Source: Sulfitobacter delicatus (lineage in GTDB: Bacteria; Pseudomonadota; Alphaproteobacteria; Rhodobacterales; Rhodobacteraceae). Taken from it: a stretch of 64,000 nucleotides of DNA. The notes under the pieces were generated by a model, which had not been told where the DNA came from, did not search any database, and was given only the letters and a program-made list of their open reading frames with translations. This document shows, in pieces, positions 43,591 to 51,921 of the stretch. Made by a program: the position numbers and the translations under genes. Numbering within the stretch: the first letter of the stretch is position 1; every line of letters starts with the position of its first letter. Location of the stretch: contig NZ_FNBP01000006.1 of NCBI RefSeq assembly GCF_900102535.1, positions 124,001-188,000 of the forward strand, written 5' to 3'.

Positions 43591-44502
43591 ATGACACATG
43601 ATCTGACGAAAGCGCTGACCGGTATCTCGGGAATCCTTGTGACGCCCTACGATGCCGACGGGGAAATCGCGCCGCGTAAGCTGGCCCCGATCATCGACCG
43701 CGCGCTTGGGGCCGGGGTGCATATCCCAGTAGTGAACGGCAACACCGGCGAATATTACGCGCTGACCAATGACGAAGCCTGCACCATGGTGCGCGAAGTG
43801 GCGCAGATGGTCGACGAGCGCGCGCCGCTGCTGGCGGGAGTGGGACGCGGCATTCGGGACGCCTGCGCGCTGGCGAAGGCCAGTGCTGCGGCGGGAGCCG
43901 ATGCGCTGATGATCCACCAGCCGCCAGACCCATTTGTCTCGCCACGCGGCACGGTCGACTATGTGCGTGCGGTGCGCGACGCCTCGGGCGGTCTGCCGGT
44001 GATGCTCTACCTGCGCAATGACGCAATGGGGCCGGAAGGCATCGCGCGGTTGTGTGAGATTGAAGGGGTCAAGGGCGTCAAATGGGCAACGCCGAACCCC
44101 CTGAACCTCGCCCGCGCGATTGAGGCCGCACCCGATGATATCGTCTGGGTCGGCGGCTTGGCCGAGGTCTGGGCCCCCCCGCTCTATGCAGTGGGGGCTC
44201 GCGGCTTCACCTCGGGCCTGATCAACGTCTGGCCGGAACGGTCGGTCGCAATTCACGCGGCCCTTTATGCGAGTAACTATGAAGAGGCGAACCGGCTGAT
44301 CGCCGGAATGCGCGCCTTCGAAGACATCCGCGCGGAAGAGCACAACGGCACCAATGTCACCGGGGTCAAAGCGGCCCTGATGGCGATCGGACAGGATTGC
44401 GGCGCCACGCGCCCGCCCTCTGCATGGCCACTGACAGAGCATCAGCAGAAGGTGCTCGACCAGTTTATTTCAGAGAACCGACTTAAGGGAGAGACGGCAT
44501 GA
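43591..44502 (+). CDS. DHDPS-family 2-keto-3-deoxy sugar acid dehydratase/aldolase
   Basis: A 303-residue class I (Schiff-base) lyase of the dihydrodipicolinate synthase family. GISGILVTPYD near residue 12 and NGNTGEYYALT near 50 form the pyruvate-binding loop, with conserved Tyr near residue 131 (MLYLRND) and the Schiff-base Lys in GVKGVKWATP near 163. Relatives act on 2-keto-3-deoxy-L-arabonate or 5-keto-4-deoxyglucarate. Between an aldonate dehydratase gene and, across the divide, a 2,5-dioxovalerate dehydrogenase gene, conversion of a 2-keto-3-deoxy-pentonate to alpha-ketoglutarate semialdehyde is the best reading. It overlaps the RraA-like gene by four bases. Confidence 0.87.
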   Translation: MTHDLTKALTGISGILVTPYDADGEIAPRKLAPIIDRALGAGVHIPVVNGNTGEYYALTNDEACTMVREVAQMVDERAPLLAGVGRGIRDACALAKASAAAGADALMIHQPPDPFVSPRGTVDYVRAVRDASGGLPVMLYLRNDAMGPEGIARLCEIEGVKGVKWATPNPLNLARAIEAAPDDIVWVGGLAEVWAPPLYAVGARGFTSGLINVWPERSVAIHAALYASNYEEANRLIAGMRAFEDIRAEEHNGTNVTGVKAALMAIGQDCGATRPPSAWPLTEHQQKVLDQFISENRLKGETA

Positions 44503-45209
44503 ACCCCGACCTACGTGAGAAATTCAAGGCGGTCTCGGTCGCGACATTGGCCACGGCGCTTTACAAGCGCGGGCTGCGCAATCAGGTGGTGCAGGGCGTT
44601 GGGCCAGTGGCCGCTAAAGGGCAGAATATGGTCGGACCGGCCTTTACCCTGCGCTACATGCCAGCGCGGGAGGACCGCAACCAGTTGGTCGAGTTCCGCA
44701 ATCCCGAGCATCCGCAGCGGGTCGCGATTGAGACCTGCCCCGAGGGTCATGTCTTGGTCATGGACAGCCGCAAAGACGCGCGTGCCGCCAGCGCCGGGGA
44801 CATCCTGATCACACGGCTGATGATGCGCGGCGCGGCAGGGGTGGTGACGGACGGCGGCCTGCGTGACGCCGCAACCATCGGGGCGTTGGATATCCCCGCC
44901 TATCATGCGCGCCCTTCGAGCCCGACAAACCTGACGCTGCATGAGGCGATTGAGATCAACTGCCCGGTGGGCTGTGGCGATGCGCCGGTCTTTCCTGGCG
45001 ACATTGTCGTGGGCGACGATGACTGTGTGATCATCGTGCCGTCGGACATCGCAGAAGAGGTCGCCGATGAGGCTGTCGAGATGACGGCTTACGAAGACTT
45101 CGTGGTCGAGCAGGTGAAGGGCGGAGCAGGGATCATCGGCCTGTACCCGGGCACCAAGCAAGAGAGCCTCGATAAGTTCGCGGCGTGGCGCAAGGCCAAC
45201 AACCGTTGA
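44499..45209 (+). CDS. RraA-like protein, putative pyruvate aldolase / decarboxylase
   Basis: A 236-residue RraA/HMG-aldolase-fold protein, longer than typical RraA by about 60 residues. The metal/pyruvate site is visible: GDILITRLMMRG, GLRDAATI with the Arg-Asp pair, and IPAYH. GDIVVGDDDCVIIVP closes the domain. The longer family members include 4-hydroxy-4-methyl-2-oxoglutarate aldolase and RraA-like proteins clustered with sugar-acid genes. Overlap with the DHDPS-family gene suggests that it handles a side product or the aldol branch of the same pathway. It is a different lineage from the shorter RraA-like gene at 12362. Confidence 0.82.
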   Translation: MNPDLREKFKAVSVATLATALYKRGLRNQVVQGVGPVAAKGQNMVGPAFTLRYMPAREDRNQLVEFRNPEHPQRVAIETCPEGHVLVMDSRKDARAASAGDILITRLMMRGAAGVVTDGGLRDAATIGALDIPAYHARPSSPTNLTLHEAIEINCPVGCGDAPVFPGDIVVGDDDCVIIVPSDIAEEVADEAVEMTAYEDFVVEQVKGGAGIIGLYPGTKQESLDKFAAWRKANNR

Positions 45210-45210
45210 G

Positions 45211-45987
45211 TTAAGGCTTTTCCTGGGTGAAATACTCCGGGAAAGCTGCCCGCTTATCGGTCATACGGTCGACAGTGCGCTGAAGGTGCTGTCGCAGTGC
45301 ATCCATAGCCGCAGGAGCATCGCCCGCCTCGATTCCGTCAAGAATACGGCTGTGGCCTTCGATGACGTCTTTGTTGTTCAGGATGCGCCCTGCCTCGTCA
45401 ATGTCGTCCAGATGCAGGCGACGCAGACGCTCAAGGTGGCCCGCATGGCTGCGCATGATACGTTGGCTTTGCACATGGCCCGCAGCGACAAAGAGAGTTT
45501 GGTGGAACACTTCATCGAGTTCCTGAAAGGTTGGCACGTCAGAGGGTTGGTCAGAGACACTGCCCTGCAGGGCGACGATGCTGCGCAGGCGGGCAAGCGC
45601 TTCGGGCGCAATCTCTTTCGCCAGGCGGCGCACGACTTCCGTCTCCAGCGCGATCCGCATGAACTGTGCTTCGCGGATCGCCGACATGTCGATGGGCGTA
45701 ACCAGAGTGCGTGACTGCGGGTAGATTTTGACCAGCCCTTCCTTGGCGAGCTGCTGCAGCGCATCGCGCAGCGGTGTCAGGCTGACGCCGTGGGTCTCGG
45801 CCAGTTCCGAGCGCAAGAGGGGCGTGCCGGGTGGCAGGTCCAGCTTTACGATCTGGTCGCGCAGGGTGGCATAGACGCCACGCCCTGTCGGGCCGCCTTC
45901 GAACAGCCCCAGATCAGCGCCGCCGCCTAGAATGCTCTTGGCGAGGGACTGCGCGCGCGGTGCAGCAGGCTTGTTCGATGACATCAT
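45211..45987 (-). CDS. GntR-family regulator with FCD domain, probable regulator of the sugar-acid regulon
   Basis: A 258-residue FadR-type regulator. The N-terminal extension of about 30 residues is followed by the winged helix (LLRSELAETHGVSLTPLRDA, PQSRTLVTPI) and an FCD domain with DEVFHQTLFVAAGH and IEGHSRI carrying metal-ligand histidines. Start at ATG 45987 or 45984; both fit. It is divergent from the uxaA-larA-larC operon, and the intervening DNA carries TAATATATCAGTT, which recurs upstream of the IlvD/aldolase divergon. It converges with the RraA-like gene, one base apart. Confidence 0.87.
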   Translation of the reverse strand: MMSSNKPAAPRAQSLAKSILGGGADLGLFEGGPTGRGVYATLRDQIVKLDLPPGTPLLRSELAETHGVSLTPLRDALQQLAKEGLVKIYPQSRTLVTPIDMSAIREAQFMRIALETEVVRRLAKEIAPEALARLRSIVALQGSVSDQPSDVPTFQELDEVFHQTLFVAAGHVQSQRIMRSHAGHLERLRRLHLDDIDEAGRILNNKDVIEGHSRILDGIEAGDAPAAMDALRQHLQRTVDRMTDKRAAFPEYFTQEKP

Positions 45988-46013
45988 GCAGGCTCTTCCA
46001 TAGCTGTTCAATC

Positions 46014-46026
46014 TAATATATCAGTT
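46014..46026. promoter_or_regulatory. Candidate GntR operator TAATATATCAGTT
   Basis: Exact 13-base copy of the element at 41768-41780, placed between the divergent gntR (45987) and uxaA-like (46077) genes. This position is typical of an autoregulated GntR operator. Confidence 0.6.
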
Positions 46027-46076
46027 AATCACATCTTACCGAAGCGGTTTTTTTGACCCCCGACAGGAAGCATCCG

Positions 46077-47624
46077 ATGGACAGCCAAACCATGCAAGAG
46101 GCCAAGAATGCAAGAGTGATGCTGTTGTCACCGACTGACAACGTCGTTGTGGCGACGAGCCCTGTAGCGAAGGGAGCGCGATTGCTCGCTCAAGAAATTC
46201 GCGCCAACCACGACACGCCGCAGGGTCACAAGATCGCGGTGCGCCCCATCCAACAAGGTGCGCCGATCCTGAAATTCGACACGGTTATTGGCTATGCCGC
46301 CGAAGATATCGCGGCAGGCGATTGGCTGCACAGCCACAATATCAAGTTCGACGCGGTCGACAAAGACTATGCGTTCGCCCGCGACTACACCCCGACTGAG
46401 CTGCTGCCCCCCAAAGAGCGCGCGCAGTTCATGGGCATCCGGCGCGGGAATGGCCGGGTGGCCACGCGCAATTACATCGGGCTTTTCGTTACTGTAAATT
46501 GCTCGGCAACGGTCGCCCGCAAGATCGCCAACTATTTCGACGAAGAGCGGATGGAGGCATGGGAAAACGTCGACGGGGTGATCCCCTTTATCCACGAGTC
46601 CGGCTGCGGGATGGAACTGACGGGGGAGCCGATGGACCTCCTGCGCCGGACGCTGTCGGGCTACATCCGGCATCCCAACTTGGCCGGGGCGATCGTTCTG
46701 TCGCTTGGCTGCGAGCGCAACAATCTGGCGCAGTTCTTCGAAGAAGAAGGACTGGCCGAGGGCAAAATGCTGCGTACGATCACCATGCAGCATGTCGGGG
46801 GCACGGCCCGCGCGATTGCGGAAGGCAAGGACGCGGTGCGCGAGATGTTGGATCAGGCAAACGCGGTGCGGCGCGAGCCCTGTTCGGCGGAGCATATCAC
46901 CATCGGCATGCAATGTGGCGGGTCGGACGGGCTGTCGGGCCTCTCGGCCAACCCGGGTCTTGGGGCGGCAGCGGATATCCTTGTGCGCAACGGCGGTACG
47001 GCGATCCTGTCCGAGACACCTGAAATCTTTGGTGTTGAACATCTGCTGACCCGGCGCGCGCGTAGCGAAGCTGTGGGTCGGAAACTGGTGGAACGGATGG
47101 ATTGGTGGCTGGACTATACCCGCGGTCGTGACACCCAGATCAATGGCGTTGTCAGCCCCGGCAATCAGGCGGGTGGTTTGGCGAATGTGTTGGAAAAGTC
47201 CCTCGGCGGGGCCAAGAAGAGCGGCAGCACCGGCTTGATGGAAGTCTACCGCTACGCCGAGCCTGTGACCCAAAAGGGGTTGGTCTTCATGGACACGCCC
47301 GGCTTTGATCCCGTTTCGGCCACCGGGCAGATTGCGGGCGGTGCGAACCTGATATGCTTCACCACCGGACGCGGCTCGTGCTTTGGCTCTTACCCATCGC
47401 CCACCATCAAACTCGCCTCAAATACGCCGATGTTCACCCAAATGCGGGACGACATGGACATCAACTGTGGCACCGTGATCGACGGCGAAGCGACCCTCGA
47501 GGAACTGGGGCAGGTGATCTTTGACCGCATCCTTGCCATCGCTTCCGGCGAGCAAAGCAAATCCGAGGCGCTTGGCGTCGGTGAAGAGGAATTTGCCCCC
47601 TGGCCCATCGGGGTTACGGGCTAA
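46077..47624 (+). CDS. UxaA-family (altronate/galactarate-type) dehydratase
   Basis: A 515-residue dehydratase combining an N-terminal SAF domain (about residues 15-95, with AVRPIQQGAPILKF and AAGDWLHSHN) and the C-terminal UxaA catalytic domain (RNYIGLFVTVNCSATVA given in part as RNYIGLFVTVNC, then SLGCERNN, GMQCGGSDGLSG, LICFTTGRGSCFG). Members remove water from D-altronate, D-galactarate or related polyhydroxy acids using iron. Start ATG 46077 follows an AGGAAG site; an in-frame TTG lies 24 bases upstream. The next gene encodes a LarA-family nickel-pincer enzyme; together they could epimerise a polyhydroxy acid at C2 and then dehydrate it. Confidence 0.88.
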   Translation: MDSQTMQEAKNARVMLLSPTDNVVVATSPVAKGARLLAQEIRANHDTPQGHKIAVRPIQQGAPILKFDTVIGYAAEDIAAGDWLHSHNIKFDAVDKDYAFARDYTPTELLPPKERAQFMGIRRGNGRVATRNYIGLFVTVNCSATVARKIANYFDEERMEAWENVDGVIPFIHESGCGMELTGEPMDLLRRTLSGYIRHPNLAGAIVLSLGCERNNLAQFFEEEGLAEGKMLRTITMQHVGGTARAIAEGKDAVREMLDQANAVRREPCSAEHITIGMQCGGSDGLSGLSANPGLGAAADILVRNGGTAILSETPEIFGVEHLLTRRARSEAVGRKLVERMDWWLDYTRGRDTQINGVVSPGNQAGGLANVLEKSLGGAKKSGSTGLMEVYRYAEPVTQKGLVFMDTPGFDPVSATGQIAGGANLICFTTGRGSCFGSYPSPTIKLASNTPMFTQMRDDMDINCGTVIDGEATLEELGQVIFDRILAIASGEQSKSEALGVGEEEFAPWPIGVTG

Positions 47625-47654
47625 AGTGTTAACGCGTCTGGGAGGACAGCGCAG

Positions 47655-48968
47655 ATGAAACCTAACTATGTGAAACTGGTCGAAAACACGCCGCTGCCCC
47701 GCATGGCATTGTGTCGTCAGACCTTTGCCGCCACCCAGATCGATGATCCGACCGCCGCTGTGGCCGAGGCGATGAAAGCAGCCTGCGTCAGCAAGGTGCA
47801 GCCCGGCATGTCCATCGCCATCACCGCCGGGAGCCGGGGGCTCGCCAATCTGCCAGAACTGCTCGCGGCCATCGTCGCAGAGGTGCGGGCCCGCGGGGCG
47901 CATCCTTTTGTGGTGCCGGCCATGGGTAGCCACGGCGGGGCGACGGCGGAGGGGCAGACGGCGCTTTTGGCGAAGCTCGGGGTGACCGAAGAGAGCCTTG
48001 GCTGCGAGATCCGCTCTTCGATGGAAACGGACGAGATCGGCGTGCTCGACAACGGCATGTCCGTGCGGATGGACCGTCATGCAAATGCCGCAGACGGGAT
48101 CATCTTGTTTAACCGGATCAAGCCACATACCTCTTTCCGCGCGCCGAACGAGAGCGGCTTGGCCAAGATGCTGTCGATAGGGCTGGGCAAACAATCGGGC
48201 GCCGAGATGTGTCATTCCCGCGGGATCGACAACGTCGGGATATTTGTCGCGGAAATGGCCCGGATGAAGCTGGCGCGCTGCAAGGTGCTTTTTGGTATCG
48301 GCACGATTGAAAACGCTTACGACGGGCTGGCCGAAGTCGTCGCGCTGGACAGCGAAGGCATGTTGGAGGCCGAAGCGCCCTATCTGCAAGACGCCATGCG
48401 CAATATGCCGCGTCTGCCGCTTGGCCCACAGGACGCGCCGATGGCTTCGGGCGATCTGGATGTGCTGGTGGTCGATGAGATCGGCAAAGAGTTCTCCGGC
48501 ACCGGGATGGACCCGAATATCACCCATCGGTTTACCAGCGATAAGATGCAGGTGCATCTGCACATCGCGCGGCTGGTGGCGCTTGGTCTGTCGCCTCGGA
48601 GCAATGGCAACGGCAACGGCGCTGCGCGTGCGGATGTCATTACCGAACGGCTTGAGAAGGACTTTGACCGCGAGGCGGTCTATGCCAACGCCATCACCTC
48701 GCAGGTGGTGAAACAGGCGAAAATCCCGATGGTGATGCCCTGTGATCGCACGGCGATCCAGACGGCGATCAAGACCTGCGGGGCGGAGGATATCACCAGG
48801 GTGCGGATGCTGCGCATCCCTAATACGCTCAAGCTGGAATACCTCTATGCCTCCGAGGCGATGCTGCCGGAACTGCGCGAACGTCTGGGGCTGGAAGTTG
48901 TTTGTGATCTGCAAGAGATGCAGTTCGACGCTGGCTTTTTGCGCAACCCGTGGCCGGAGGTGCACTGA
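47655..48968 (+). CDS. LarA-family nickel-pincer racemase/epimerase homologue
   Basis: A 437-residue LarA homologue with the lactate racemase N-terminal domain. Active-site residues can be placed: His93 in GSHGGATAEG, His158 in RIKPHTSF, Lys171 in GLAKML and His187 in CHSRG. The Lys171-His187 spacing of 16 equals Lys184-His200 of L. plantarum LarA, where the lysine holds the cofactor and the histidine binds nickel; His158-Lys171 is three residues longer than in LarA. Members interconvert the stereoisomers of 2-hydroxy acids, including sugar acids. Next to a UxaA-type dehydratase, a polyhydroxy acid C2-epimerase is more likely than lactate racemase. A GGGAGGA site precedes the start. Confidence 0.88.
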   Translation: MKPNYVKLVENTPLPRMALCRQTFAATQIDDPTAAVAEAMKAACVSKVQPGMSIAITAGSRGLANLPELLAAIVAEVRARGAHPFVVPAMGSHGGATAEGQTALLAKLGVTEESLGCEIRSSMETDEIGVLDNGMSVRMDRHANAADGIILFNRIKPHTSFRAPNESGLAKMLSIGLGKQSGAEMCHSRGIDNVGIFVAEMARMKLARCKVLFGIGTIENAYDGLAEVVALDSEGMLEAEAPYLQDAMRNMPRLPLGPQDAPMASGDLDVLVVDEIGKEFSGTGMDPNITHRFTSDKMQVHLHIARLVALGLSPRSNGNGNGAARADVITERLEKDFDREAVYANAITSQVVKQAKIPMVMPCDRTAIQTAIKTCGAEDITRVRMLRIPNTLKLEYLYASEAMLPELRERLGLEVVCDLQEMQFDAGFLRNPWPEVH

Positions 48969-50149
48969 TGGGCGGGCAGGGGCTGCATCTGCACTTAGAC
49001 CCGGTGGGCGGTGCTGCGGGGGACATGTTCATCGCGGCGATGCTGCATGCGTTCCCCGATCTGGCAGAGCGCGTCCTGGCTGATGTTGCAGCGGTGCTGC
49101 CAGCAGAGGTGGGCCACGCGAAACTGTCCGAACATGTCGCCTCTGGCATCACGGCGCGACGGTTTGAACTGGTGCCGGCCACCGAGGGCGCTGGCGCGCG
49201 GCATGGGGCCGAGACGACTTACCGTGCCATGCGAGAGCTGTTGGAAAAGGCGCCGCTGTCGGAGGGCACCGCGGCGGCCGCCTGCGCAATACTCCACCGC
49301 ATTGCCGAGGCCGAAGCGCAGGTGCATGGCATTCCCATCGACCGGGTGCATTTTCACGAGATCGCCGATTGGGATGCATTGATGGACGTTACCGCCGCGG
49401 GGAGCATCTGCGCAGCGCTGACTGGCGCACAATTCTCTCTATCTCCTCTGCCGCTCGGCGGGGGGCTGGTTGAGACGGCGCATGGCAAACTGCCTGTGCC
49501 GGCGCCTGCCACGGCGCTGATCCTCAAAGGATACGACTGGCATGATGACGGCGTGCCGGGGGAGCGGGTAACCCCCACCGGGGCCGCAATCTTGGCGCAT
49601 GTGACCAGTGGCACCCCCACCGCAACGCGGCCTCCGGGGAGGCTGCGCTGCACAGGTTCGGGGGCCGGTACGCGCGTGATGAAAGGGCTGCCGAACATCC
49701 TGCGGGTCAGCGTTTTCGATACGGCCAAAGGGGGTATCGAGCAGGACAGCCTGATCCAACTGGCCAGCGACATCGACGATATGACGGGCGAAGAACTTGG
49801 CTTTGCCACTGATAAACTGCGCGCCCTACCCGGTGTGGTCGATCTGATTTTGATGGTGGGACAAGGCAAGAAATCCCGCCCCGTCACACGGCTGGAGTTG
49901 TTGGTTCGTCCGGATAGCGCGGACACAGTTGCTGCTCAGGTTTTCGATCTGACATCCACGCTTGGCCTGCGTCGCTCCACGGTGGATCGGATGATCCTGC
50001 CCCGCGAAAGCGACAGTTCTAACGCACCCCGGCGCAAGCGTGCGGCGCGGCCCGGCGGGCAAGAAACGATCAAGGTCGAGAGTGACGATCTGGCCGACGC
50101 CGAAACGCTGCACGAACGGCGTTTGCGGGCGCGGGCCGCGGAGACTTAA
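48968..50149 (+). CDS. larC: Nickel insertion protein LarC (nickel-pincer cofactor synthesis)
   Basis: A 393-residue protein of the LarC family, which inserts nickel into the pincer cofactor using CTP. HLDPVGGAAGDMFIAAML is the family N-terminus, given in part as LDPVGGAAGDMF; HFHEIADWDALMD near residue 125 and PVPAPAT near 180 follow, and the C-terminal LarC2 part contains DDMTGEELG and RKRAARPGGQ. Unlike L. plantarum, where larC is made through a frameshift, the frame here is continuous. The ATG shares a base with the larA stop. The region closes the lar set: larE and larB at 35.8-37.3 kb, larA and larC here. Confidence 0.9.
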   Translation: MGGQGLHLHLDPVGGAAGDMFIAAMLHAFPDLAERVLADVAAVLPAEVGHAKLSEHVASGITARRFELVPATEGAGARHGAETTYRAMRELLEKAPLSEGTAAAACAILHRIAEAEAQVHGIPIDRVHFHEIADWDALMDVTAAGSICAALTGAQFSLSPLPLGGGLVETAHGKLPVPAPATALILKGYDWHDDGVPGERVTPTGAAILAHVTSGTPTATRPPGRLRCTGSGAGTRVMKGLPNILRVSVFDTAKGGIEQDSLIQLASDIDDMTGEELGFATDKLRALPGVVDLILMVGQGKKSRPVTRLELLVRPDSADTVAAQVFDLTSTLGLRRSTVDRMILPRESDSSNAPRRKRAARPGGQETIKVESDDLADAETLHERRLRARAAET

Positions 50150-50159
50150 GCGTAGGCGG

Positions 50160-50196
50160 GCGCCTGGGTGATCTATCTTGCTTATCACTCAGGCGC
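50160..50196. other. Inverted repeat after larC, containing a TTATCACT half-site
   Basis: GCGCCTGGGTGAT and ATCACTCAGGCGC form a 13-base inverted repeat with one G-T wobble and an eleven-base spacer. It lies between larC and the lysR gene. No T tract follows, so an operator fits better than a terminator. CTTATCACT at 50181-50189 is also present in the big palindrome at 51922-51958. Confidence 0.45.
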
Positions 50197-50231
50197 GTGT
50201 GAAAACCCCTAAAGTCGTTTCTGGGGGCCGC

Positions 50232-51140
50232 ATGGATAAGCAACTGACCGCCTCGCTGCGGCAATACGAGGTTTTTGTCGCTATCGCTGACACGCTGCAT
50301 TTTGGTCAGGCGGCGGCGAACCTCGGCGTGGCGCAACCCGCATTGACCCAGCAGCTAAAACATCTGGAAAACGCCTTTGGCGGTGAGCTTCTGTTCGATC
50401 GTAATCGCCGCCGGGTGATGTTGACAGATTTTGGCGCGGCGCTTTTGCCCGAGGCGCGTGCGCTGTTGCAGCAGGCGCGCCGGGTCGAGGCGATAGCCCA
50501 AGCGGCCCGCGACGGAAAGCGCGGGCGGATCGAGCTCGCCTATGTCGGCTCCGCCTCCTACGGCGGGGTGTTGGGGCGGCTTTTACGTGACTTTCGCGCG
50601 GGCGCGGAAGATGTCGACCTCATTTTGCGCGAGATGAATATGGACCTTCAGATCAATGAGATCGTCGCGGGCAGGCTCGATGCGGGATTTGTGCGCCTCC
50701 CCCTGTCGGGCGTCCCTGATGTGTTGGAAACTTTGACTGTGCATAGTGAAGACATCATGCTCGCCGTGCCGCCGGATCATCGCTTGGCGGAGGCTGATGC
50801 GGTCACAATATCCGAACTGCGCGATGAGGGATTTATCTTTACCCACCTCGGCCCTGATATGGGGTTCGCTGCCTGCGCGTATAAGCTCTGCGCGGACGCC
50901 GGTTTCGCCCCGCGCATTGAGCACCGCGCGCCGCAGTTCACCGCAATTGTCAGCTTTGTATCCGCCGGATTGGGCGTGGCATTCGTCCCAGCCTCGGCGG
51001 CGCGAATGAAAGACGCAGGCGTCGTGTTTTTGCCGATCCGCAACCCGTCAGTGCAAAGCCGCATTGGATTGGCCTATCTGAAAGACCCAAGCAACCCCGC
51101 CCTGCGCCGGCTGCTCGCTGCCGCAACGCCCGAAGGCTGA
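50232..51140 (+). CDS. LysR-family transcriptional regulator
   Basis: A 302-residue LysR protein. The N-terminal helix-turn-helix (LRQYEVFVAIADTLHFGQAA is the first part, then LGVAQPALTQQLKHLE) covers residues about 6-65, and the effector domain covers 95-295. ATG 50232 preceded by GGGGG gives the standard length; an upstream TTG exists. Half-sites TTATCACT lie upstream of this gene and in the promoter of the HADH-BKACE operon at 51977, suggesting that LysR controls both. It ends directly against the convergent SDR gene with no intervening base. Confidence 0.87.
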   Translation: MDKQLTASLRQYEVFVAIADTLHFGQAAANLGVAQPALTQQLKHLENAFGGELLFDRNRRRVMLTDFGAALLPEARALLQQARRVEAIAQAARDGKRGRIELAYVGSASYGGVLGRLLRDFRAGAEDVDLILREMNMDLQINEIVAGRLDAGFVRLPLSGVPDVLETLTVHSEDIMLAVPPDHRLAEADAVTISELRDEGFIFTHLGPDMGFAACAYKLCADAGFAPRIEHRAPQFTAIVSFVSAGLGVAFVPASAARMKDAGVVFLPIRNPSVQSRIGLAYLKDPSNPALRRLLAAATPEG

Positions 51141-51857
51141 CTAGCCAACCGCCGTGCCACCACAGACGAACACGGTTTGTCCCGTTATAAACCCGCTGCG
51201 CGCGTCTGCGAAAAAGGACACCGCCTGCGCAACATCCTCGGGCGTTCCCATGCGGCCTATGGGCACCGCATCGACAATGGCGCGGGTCTCGGGCGCCTCC
51301 TTGGGGTTGTTCTCCCAAAAAGCGCTGGTTGCGATAGGGCCGGGGGCGACGCAGTTCACGGTAATCCCGTCGGTCGCCAACTCCAGCGCCCAAGTTCGCG
51401 CCATCGACTGGATAGCACCCTTGCTGGCGGAATAGAGCGTCCGGTCGATCTTGCCCTTCGTGACGCGGCTGGTGTTCATCACAATGCGCCCTCCACCCGC
51501 CTGACGCATGCCGGGCACCAGAAGCTTGGCCGCAAGGATGCTCGGCCGCAGGTTGAGGTGCATGATGCTGTCCAAGTCATCAATATCCACCGCGTCGAAA
51601 GGGGCAGGCTTCACGATGCCGACGTTGTTGACCAGACAGGTGACCGGCCCTTGCGCGAGGATATACTCTAGCGCGGCAGTTGTAGCTTCAGGGTCAGACA
51701 GATCGACCTGTTGAGCATCGGGACGCAAGGCTTCGCCTTCTGGCTCAGCGATGTCGAGCACAAAGACCCGCCATCCGTCCGCCGCCAACCGCCGCGCGAT
51801 CCCTAGCCCGATGTTACGCGCGCCCCCAGTGACAACTGCGTTCCCGAGCCTGCTCAT
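51141..51857 (-). CDS. SDR-family oxidoreductase
   Basis: A 238-residue short-chain dehydrogenase. TGGARNIG near residue 11 binds the cofactor, NNVGI near 77, and YSASK with a preceding MNTSRV strand forms the catalytic centre; it ends ITGQTVFVCGG. It is divergent from the HADH-BKACE operon with a large palindrome in between, so it may provide the 3-hydroxy or 3-keto acid consumed by that operon. Substrate unknown. Confidence 0.87.
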   Translation of the reverse strand: MSRLGNAVVTGGARNIGLGIARRLAADGWRVFVLDIAEPEGEALRPDAQQVDLSDPEATTAALEYILAQGPVTCLVNNVGIVKPAPFDAVDIDDLDSIMHLNLRPSILAAKLLVPGMRQAGGGRIVMNTSRVTKGKIDRTLYSASKGAIQSMARTWALELATDGITVNCVAPGPIATSAFWENNPKEAPETRAIVDAVPIGRMGTPEDVAQAVSFFADARSGFITGQTVFVCGGTAVG

Positions 51858-51921
51858 TGGAGAGTTACACTAAAAGACAGTGGGCCAAATCGCGTCATCA
51901 GGCATCCTTTCATCAAACCGC

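Noticed and set aside
47418-48965. 515-codon minus-strand frame
   Set aside because: It is antisense to the end of uxaA and the whole larA homologue; no family motif, Arg/His-rich composition.
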